From: UBA11346 sp038060575
Lineage (GTDB): Bacteria; Planctomycetota; UBA11346
DNA: 36,192 bases
Assembly (NCBI GenBank): GCA_964652775.1
Contig: CAZZAM010000041.1
Location: forward strand, 1-36,192
Reading direction: 5' to 3'
Positions 31,615 to 36,192 of this stretch are shown here, one piece after another. The notes below the pieces were generated by a model, which had not been told where the DNA came from, did no database searches, and worked only from the letters and a program-made list of their open reading frames with translations. The position numbers and the translations under genes are program-made. Position 1 is the stretch's first letter, and the number at the start of each line of letters is the position of its first letter.

Positions 31615-31660
31615 TCCAGCATTCCAGCATTCCAGCATTCCAGCATTCCAGCATTCCAGC
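31605..31660. repeat. Seven tandem copies of the octamer ATTCCAGC
   Basis: Exactly seven head-to-tail 8-nt units, followed by ATTCGTCATT. No matching inverted arm with the AATGCCAAATG end is seen nearby, so this is a solo array. It separates the AT-rich small genes from the cyclic-nucleotide-binding-domain gene, whose stop lies 6 nt away. Confidence 0.92.
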
Positions 31661-31665
31661 ATTCG

Positions 31666-32133
31666 TCATTTCGTCCTCTCCGCCATCGCCGCATCCATCT
31701 GCCGCAACCGCCGACTGAGATCGCGCGCCAGGTTCATCATCACCAGACTGAACGCCGGCAGATCTTCACGCTGCAAGGCCAGAATGTTGCGCAGCGCCAA
31801 CGCATAGAGCGTGCACGGTGTCAGTGCGGTCACCGTGCCCGAGCGCGGTTGCATGTCGATCAGTTCCATCTCGCCAATCGTCGCACCCGCACCAAGGCGG
31901 GCGATGCACACGGCTGGCGATCCAAGACCGGCGCTGCGCGTGACCTCGACCTGACCGTCGATCAGACACCACAGACGATCACCGCGCTCGCCCTGGCGAA
32001 CGATGACCGCGCCAGCGTCATAGGTTTCGACCTGCAGATACTGTATCAGATGCGTCAACTGCGCATCGATCAGCCCGCCGAACAGACTGTAGCGTTTCAA
32101 TATCTCAGGCGATGGCACGGAGTGAGCAGACAT
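31666..32133 (-). CDS. Stand-alone cyclic-nucleotide-binding-domain protein, paralogue A
   Basis: A 155-aa Crp-type sensor domain without a DNA-binding helix-turn-helix. It reads LKRYSLFGGLIDAQLTHLIQYL, then VIVRQGERGDRLWCLIDGQVEV, then RLGAGATIGEMELIDMQPRSGTVTAL. The phosphate-binding cassette (GEMELIDMQPRSGTV) keeps the Glu and Arg that hold cAMP/cGMP in the family. A helix ending NLARDLSRRLRQMD may dimerise or bind a partner. The ATG at 32133 is chosen by comparison with its neighbour. It is clearly a duplicate of the adjacent gene. It may gate another protein or act as a Crp-like sensor subunit; the role is unknown. Confidence 0.85.
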   Translation of the reverse strand: MSAHSVPSPEILKRYSLFGGLIDAQLTHLIQYLQVETYDAGAVIVRQGERGDRLWCLIDGQVEVTRSAGLGSPAVCIARLGAGATIGEMELIDMQPRSGTVTALTPCTLYALALRNILALQREDLPAFSLVMMNLARDLSRRLRQMDAAMAERTK

Positions 32134-32180
32134 GCTGATACGCACGCTTATATTGGCGTTTTCCGGACGCGAAGCACTTC

Positions 32181-32274
32181 CTGGGAGCGCCGCACTCCTG
32201 TGCGGCTCGAACCGTGGCTTACGAACAGGGAGGCACCCATTGCCCCTTGCCGCACAGGAGTGCGGCGTTCCCAG
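32181..32274. repeat. REP-like hairpin doublet, copy 3 (variant stem)
   Basis: CTGGGAGC is followed by the hairpin GCCGCAC-TCCT-GTGCGGC. About 50 nt later comes the inverted copy GCCGCAC-AGGA-GTGCGGC ending in TTCCCAG. The head matches copies 1 and 2, but the stem sequence differs with both sides changed together. It lies between the two paralogous cyclic-nucleotide-binding genes, 5 nt after the stop of the upstream one. Confidence 0.8.
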
Positions 32275-32279
32275 GGAAT

Positions 32280-32738
32280 TCACATCTTCGAAACGGCCGC
32301 GTCCATCTGCCGCAATCGGCGGCTGAGATCGCGCGCGACGTTCAGAATCATCGCGCTGTAGGTTGGCAGATCGGTCTGCTGGAGGTTGATCAGATCGCGC
32401 AGCAAGAGGCTATAGAGCACGCATGGCGTCAATGCAGTGACGGTGCTTGAGCGTGGCTGCATGTCGATGAGTTCCATCTCGCCAATCGTTTCCCCAGCGC
32501 CGAGGCGTGCGAGGACAATGCCGCCATCATGGCCACGCGATACCTCGACCTGACCGTCGACAATACACCACATGCGATTGCCGAGTTGACCCTCACGCAC
32601 GATGATCGTTTCTGCTGGATGACTTTCGACGAGCAACAACGGCAACAACCGTTCCAACTGTGGATCGAACAACCCGCTGAAGAGATTGTAGCGTCTCAGC
32701 ATAGCCGGCGACGGCGGTGGATGGGAAGCCGAGGTCAT
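32280..32738 (-). CDS. Stand-alone cyclic-nucleotide-binding-domain protein, paralogue B
   Basis: A 152-aa Crp-type domain without helix-turn-helix: LRRYNLFSGLFDPQLERLLPLL, IIVREGQLGNRMWCIVDGQVEV and RLGAGETIGEMELIDMQPRSSTVTAL. It is closely similar over its length to the neighbouring 155-aa protein, including the C-terminal NVARDLSRRLRQMDAA. This gene lies upstream in the direction of transcription, so the pair is a tandem duplication. The palindrome between them could terminate or stabilise the transcript. Ligand and target are unknown. Confidence 0.86.
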   Translation of the reverse strand: MTSASHPPPSPAMLRRYNLFSGLFDPQLERLLPLLLVESHPAETIIVREGQLGNRMWCIVDGQVEVSRGHDGGIVLARLGAGETIGEMELIDMQPRSSTVTALTPCVLYSLLLRDLINLQQTDLPTYSAMILNVARDLSRRLRQMDAAVSKM

Positions 32739-32841
32739 GTCACCGAGGTTCTAGCGAGCTTTCCCACCAGACGCAAACGCGCCGCCAGCCCAGTGGTATT
32801 CAGTTACTAGTTGAGGTCCGCAGATACGTTCCCCTCGCATT

Positions 32842-32940
32842 ATTATCCACTGATTTCGCAGATTGCACCGATTTCGAATGTTGTTTTCTTGGCCGTCTCG
32901 CGCCTGCGTATTCTGCGTAATCTGCGTAATCTGTGGATAA
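32842..32940. repeat. CTGCGTAAT-family inverted arms
   Basis: The left arm TTATCCACTGATTTCGCAGA (from 32842) faces the right arm (to 32940), which carries CTGCGTAATCTGCGTAATCT then GTGGATAA. The right arm contains a 9-nt tandem unit, TCTGCGTAA. No gene lies inside. It fills most of the 230-nt gap between the cyclic-nucleotide-binding and FKBP genes. Confidence 0.75.
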
Positions 32941-32968
32941 CTCCGCTCGAATGAGCTAAATCCAGCCC

Positions 32969-33469
32969 TCAATGATGGTGATGACCACCGGGGCCATGCG
33001 CGTGGCCATGCTGCTTTTCTTCTGCTGACGCCGCGCGCACGCTTTCGATCTCAATCTCGAAATGCAGGGTCTTGTCGGCGAGCGGATGGTTACCGCTAAC
33101 CAGAACTTCCTCATCGCGCCGACCCTGAACGGTGAACACGATCTGCTCGCCTTCCTTGGTCGGGTGCTCGGCCTGGAATTGCATGCCGGCGCGGATCTTG
33201 CCGCGCACATCAACCGGGAAAGCATCGAGCGGAACCGCGAGGTCGAGCGCCGCATCGCGCTTGCCGTAGCCGCGCTCGGGCGGTACATCGACCGACACTT
33301 TGTCACCGGCTGACTTACCAATCAGGGCCTCTTCGAGACCGATGATAATCTGGGACGTTCCGCAGAGAAACGTCAGCGGTTCACCAGGTTGACTGGCGTC
33401 GACGTGTTCACCCTCAGCGGTGGCGACTTTGTAATGGATGGCGGCTACTGTGCCTGTGTTGATCTGCAT
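32969..33469 (-). CDS. FKBP-type peptidyl-prolyl isomerase, SlyD-like
   Basis: A 166-aa cis-trans prolyl isomerase and chaperone. It starts MQINTGTVAAIHYKVATAEGEHVDAS. The FKBP segment has PLTFLCGTSQIIIGLEEALIGKSAGDKVSVDVPPERGYGKRD. An IF (insert-in-flap) chaperone region runs from about 75 to 125. The C-terminus ends HGHAHGPGGHHHH, the metal-binding tail known from SlyD, which binds nickel in E. coli. The ATG at 33469 is chosen because upstream codons lie in non-coding sequence next to a palindrome. It may assist folding or metallation of cytoplasmic proteins. Confidence 0.92.
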   Translation of the reverse strand: MQINTGTVAAIHYKVATAEGEHVDASQPGEPLTFLCGTSQIIIGLEEALIGKSAGDKVSVDVPPERGYGKRDAALDLAVPLDAFPVDVRGKIRAGMQFQAEHPTKEGEQIVFTVQGRRDEEVLVSGNHPLADKTLHFEIEIESVRAASAEEKQHGHAHGPGGHHHH

Positions 33470-33516
33470 GGGTCGGGAATTTCGCGGGCCGGATCGAACG
33501 CACCAGCGAAAAAGTC

Positions 33517-33614
33517 CTGGGAGGGTCGAGCGCCGGCTCGACCTGGTATGGATCAAAAATGCCTGTTTGCGGCCTGAACTACTGCGTGGTCGAGCTGGTG
33601 CTCGACCCTCCCAG
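33517..33614. repeat. REP-like hairpin doublet, copy 4 (variant stem, overlaps rlmN 3' end)
   Basis: CTGGGAGG is followed by GTCGAGC-GCCG-GCTCGAC (33525-33542). The inverted copy GTCGAGC-TGGT-GCTCGAC (33589-33606) follows, then CCTCCCAG. The head matches the other doublets and the stem is a third sequence with paired changes. The right half codes for the last residues and stop of rlmN. Confidence 0.8.
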
Positions 33615-34628
33615 GTCCCGCAGCTTCAGTTGTCCACACGCCGCATCGATGTCCTGACCACGGTCACGGCGTACCGTGACGTGACCGCCGGCATTGGCGA
33701 CAGCGGTGGCGAATGCGCTGACTTCGTCGCGGGTCGGCTGACGATGGCCGGTTTCAAACACTGGGTTGAACGGGATCAGATTGATGTGCGCGGCGATCGA
33801 CAATGCGGTGTGGGCCAAGCTGATCGCGTGGTTCGGCGTCATGTTCGCATCGGCCAACAGAACGTATTCGAGGGTCGGGCGGCGACTCACCGCGTCAGAA
33901 TAATCGCGCATGGCGCCGAGGACTTCGACCAGTGGCCAGCGTTTATTGATCGGCACCAAGCGCGAGCGCGTTTCGTCGTCAGCGGCGTGCAGACTCAGCG
34001 CGAGGGTGATCTGCGGCTCGTCCTTGCCAAGTTCACGGATACGCGCCGGCACACCCGAGGTCGAGATGGTGATGCGACGACGGCCCATGCCGAGACCAAG
34101 CGGTTCACCGAGCGCGCGAATCGCCTGCAGAACCTGGGCATAATTGAACAGCGGTTCGCCTGAGCCCATGAACACCACGTTGGTCACCGGACGCTGACGG
34201 TGGTGATGCAATACTTGATAGACGATCTCGTGCGCTTGCAGATCGCGCTCGACGCCGTTGAGACCCGAGGCACAGAACGTACAGCCGACAGCGCAACCGA
34301 CCTGACTGCTGACACAAACCGTGTGGCGGGCGGCGGTGGGAATCGACACGCACTCGACCAGCTTGCCGTCATGCAGTTTGAGCAGCGACTTCACCGTACC
34401 ATCGGATGATTCCTGACGGCGGACTTCTTCGGCCGGAGCCAGCGCACCCAGTTCGCTGAGTCGAGCGACCAGATCCTTGGGTAATCCCTTGATGTCCGCC
34501 CACGTCTTCGCGGCCGGATGATAAGCCCCCTGCACGAGCTGCTCACCGCGAAACGCGGGCAGGCCGATCGATTCGGCCCAGGTGCGGGCCTCGGCTTTGG
34601 TCAGGCCGTAGGGGTTCATGGCGGGCAT
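33579..34628 (-). CDS. rlmN: 23S rRNA (A2503-C2) / tRNA methyltransferase RlmN
   Basis: A 349-aa radical-SAM methyltransferase that modifies A2503 of 23S rRNA and, in some bacteria, tRNA A37. The cluster motif CAVGCTFC has Cys112, 116 and 119. The C-terminal reactive Cys is in DIDAACGQL (331). VVFMGSGEPLFNY, ITISTSGVPARI, LALSLHAADDETR, NLIPFNP and VRRDRGQDIDAACGQL are all RlmN signatures. The start could be ATG 34628 or 34619. The last ten residues (GGSSTSSTTQ) and the stop come from the palindromic repeat beside it, and they extend beyond the usual end of the family. Confidence 0.95.
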   Translation of the reverse strand: MPAMNPYGLTKAEARTWAESIGLPAFRGEQLVQGAYHPAAKTWADIKGLPKDLVARLSELGALAPAEEVRRQESSDGTVKSLLKLHDGKLVECVSIPTAARHTVCVSSQVGCAVGCTFCASGLNGVERDLQAHEIVYQVLHHHRQRPVTNVVFMGSGEPLFNYAQVLQAIRALGEPLGLGMGRRRITISTSGVPARIRELGKDEPQITLALSLHAADDETRSRLVPINKRWPLVEVLGAMRDYSDAVSRRPTLEYVLLADANMTPNHAISLAHTALSIAAHINLIPFNPVFETGHRQPTRDEVSAFATAVANAGGHVTVRRDRGQDIDAACGQLKLRDLGGSSTSSTTQ

Positions 34629-34774
34629 GGTGGGCTTCGGCGGCGACGGAACAACGCTTGAAGCCGGCGCCTGCGCGCCAGTTGCCGCAGCGAGGAAATT
34701 AGGGATTCAACCGTTGTCGCAACGACGCCGCACGGCCGCGGCTGTCCTCGTTGTAGCCAGTGTAGATCCCCAAC

Positions 34775-34789
34775 TGACCCCCAGGGTCA
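34775..34789 (-). terminator. Short hairpin at the stop codon
   Basis: TGACCC and GGGTCA (34775-34780 and 34784-34789) form a 6-bp stem with a 3-nt loop. The stem includes the stop codon of the minus-strand gene. No T-tract follows. The rest of the gap up to rlmN (34629-34774) shows nothing recognisable. Confidence 0.25.
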
Positions 34790-36192
34790 ATGCTTGGCGG
34801 CCCCAGGTTGGTTCACCTGGGCGTAGCGGTAGTACACCTCAAGACTCAAGCAGCAGTAGGCAGTTGAAAGAACACGGCCAACGTCGTGACCGGTGAACTT
34901 GGCATTCTGCCAGTCCCATGAGCCGTCAAAGCAGCCCTCGCCTTTGCGTTGGGCGTCAACCAGCATATCGCGCACGGTGGTGTTCCACACTTTCCAGCGA
35001 TCACCTCCAACCTGATACATGCCCATGGTGTTGTAGTACATGTAGTAGATGTTCGTGCTGAATGACTTCGGCGTCTGGCGATTCGCAACATAGTTGGCCA
35101 GGGTTTCCAACATGACATCGCCAGACCTGTGCCCAAGGAACACGGCGCACACCAAACCTACCGACTCGATATTTTGGTGCCGCATGCGCTCTTGGCTGTA
35201 GGTAGTCAGGTCAGGATACCACGCATACGAGAACAAACTTTCGTCCTTGTAAATGTCGAGCTTCTTCCAATCCGGACGTCCACCTTGGCCATCATTGTTG
35301 GCCTTCCACGATAGTTCGAGCCAACGCTTGGCTCCTTCCATGCCGTTCTTCACGGTCAGGCCAGCAGCGAACGCACTCTTGAGTGCCATGACATTCCAGC
35401 CGGTCACCGACGCGTCGTTGCGATCAACCGGAGGCCCATAATTCCAGCCTAAACCAGCGTATTCCTTGTCCGGCGCCTTGGGATCGATGTTCTGGTGTTC
35501 GAGCACCTGATCGACGGCCTTTTGAGCTGGACCTTTCAGATCCGGATCGCTGGTCATCGCGTAGGCTTCAGCCAATGCCATCGTCGCCACCGGATGTTCA
35601 TAATTCTGAGCGCCCATGTAGCCGTTCGGCTTCTGGATTGAGATCAGGTAATCGAGACCTTTCTTCACCACCGTCTTGTACTTGCCGAGCGCCTTGTGGT
35701 CGTGGCCAGCACCGAGGAAGCACAGCAACGCGTAACCAGTCATCGCGGTGTTGACCGCTTCCGCACCGTGGGCACCCAGCGAACCCGGCTCGCACTTCGG
35801 ATCTTCGGTGCAGTTCTGGAAATAATCGCGGGCGTCCCACATCCCGTTCGCTGACTGGTGCTTCTTGAACCAGCGCAGCGCCGCATCGACCGCACTCTCG
35901 GATCCTTTCGAGCCGCCGCCCTTGCCAACCGCGCGCCGACGGCCACCGCCGGTGCGACTGCCGAACATGCCCGCGCTGCCGCCGCCAGCACCGATCGCCA
36001 TGAACGCGCCGGAGCCGCCCATCTCGGAATCAGCAACCGCTTCTTCGCGACCCTTCGGTGGTTTGTCGGTGTTGTCTTCTTCCTTGGAGGTCACGTCGGT
36101 CGGCACATCCAACGCCGTGATCGGTGCCACCGTGTCAGCCTTCTTGTCGATATCGAGCTCGACCTTGGGATCCAAGATCTCGCGCTCCATCT
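34787..36192 (-). CDS. Prenyltransferase/squalene-oxidase-repeat protein (5' partial)
   Basis: At least 467 aa, open to the right edge, so the true start may lie beyond it (first ATG seen at 36190). Residues about 1-60 are acidic and polar, and 57-95 are Gly/Arg-rich low complexity (GGSGAFMAIGAGGGSAGMFG, then GGGRRR). From about 100 on, alpha/alpha-toroid repeats follow: DAALRWFKKHQSANGMWD, NTAMTGYALLCFLGAG, KKGLDYLISIQKPNGYMG, ATMALAEAYAMT, GWNVMALKSAFAAGL, and the final STAYCCLSLEVYYRY. This terpene-cyclase-like fold is common in planctomycetal proteins without cyclase activity. No DxDD catalytic motif is visible, so it is probably structural or surface-related. An N-terminal membrane anchor, usual in such proteins, may lie outside the window. 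Confidence 0.85.
   Translation of the reverse strand, partial: MEREILDPKVELDIDKKADTVAPITALDVPTDVTSKEEDNTDKPPKGREEAVADSEMGGSGAFMAIGAGGGSAGMFGSRTGGGRRRAVGKGGGSKGSESAVDAALRWFKKHQSANGMWDARDYFQNCTEDPKCEPGSLGAHGAEAVNTAMTGYALLCFLGAGHDHKALGKYKTVVKKGLDYLISIQKPNGYMGAQNYEHPVATMALAEAYAMTSDPDLKGPAQKAVDQVLEHQNIDPKAPDKEYAGLGWNYGPPVDRNDASVTGWNVMALKSAFAAGLTVKNGMEGAKRWLELSWKANNDGQGGRPDWKKLDIYKDESLFSYAWYPDLTTYSQERMRHQNIESVGLVCAVFLGHRSGDVMLETLANYVANRQTPKSFSTNIYYMYYNTMGMYQVGGDRWKVWNTTVRDMLVDAQRKGEGCFDGSWDWQNAKFTGHDVGRVLSTAYCCLSLEVYYRYAQVNQPGAAKH

Noticed and set aside
31605..31660. Octapeptide-repeat protein (IPAFQHSS or MLECWNAG repeats) as a real coding feature
   Set aside because: The peptide appears in every frame simply because the DNA period is 8; the open frames are a by-product of the repeat.
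34787..36192. Squalene-hopene cyclase or terpene cyclase partner for the isoprenoid operon
   Set aside because: The toroid repeats are present but no DxDD motif or QW-motif series is visible, and the gene is 15 kb away on the other strand.

Overview
The window is high-GC bacterial chromosomal DNA, densely coded on both strands. It looks like an uncultured member of the PVC group, most likely Planctomycetota. The grounds are a prenyltransferase/squalene-oxidase-repeat protein with a Gly-rich linker, a secreted TPR/HEAT protein carrying a decayed receiver domain, a membrane-anchored Ser/Thr kinase with a DWG motif, and many genes without a clear Shine-Dalgarno. This assignment is inference; no rRNA or other phylogenetic marker was available to test it.

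Layout. 1-3115 (minus): a large HEAT-repeat protein running off the left edge, and a bacteriohemerythrin. 3225-7379 (plus): a protein-quality-control operon, mcsA-mcsB-clpC (arginine phosphorylation plus Clp unfoldase), with no ctsR next to it. 7492-19140 (plus): nine genes without a single intergenic base: cytochrome P450, GNAT-like protein, acyl-CoA ligase-like enzyme, HMG-CoA reductase, UbiA prenyltransferase, a PEP-synthase-like phosphotransferase, a BtaA-like (DUF3419) aminocarboxypropyl transferase, a phytol/dolichol-kinase-like protein and a PAP2 phosphatase. This reads as an undescribed isoprenoid/lipid pathway and is the best candidate here for a new system. Near-identical palindromic repeats sit just outside both ends.

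19326-26577 (plus): a YiiX-like hydrolase, two small Cys-rich YHS-like proteins, and a CusB/CusA-type copper/silver efflux pair. A 543-bp unit separates cusB from cusA. It has perfect 18-bp terminal inverted repeats, arrays of the octamer ATTCCAGC, and an oppositely oriented four-helix-bundle (S23-like) gene. A 68-bp relative of the same repeat lies in frame inside cusA. 26957-30927 (plus): a transmembrane protein kinase, a DEDDh-type exonuclease-like protein, another octamer-repeat element and lipA. 30935-36192 (minus): two AT-rich small membrane proteins, two paralogous stand-alone cyclic-nucleotide-binding-domain proteins, a SlyD-like FKBP, rlmN, and a prenyltransferase-repeat protein running off the right edge.

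A second theme is intergenic repeats. At least five families are present: ATTCCAGC octamer arrays with 18-bp ends; REP-like hairpin doublets with the head CTGGGA and covarying stems; CGCAGAG-rich arms; ACGGAGGAAC arms; and CTGCGTAAT arms. All but one solo array occur as facing inverted pairs. Some reach into genes: inside cusA, at the end of rlmN, and at the likely start of a small membrane protein gene.
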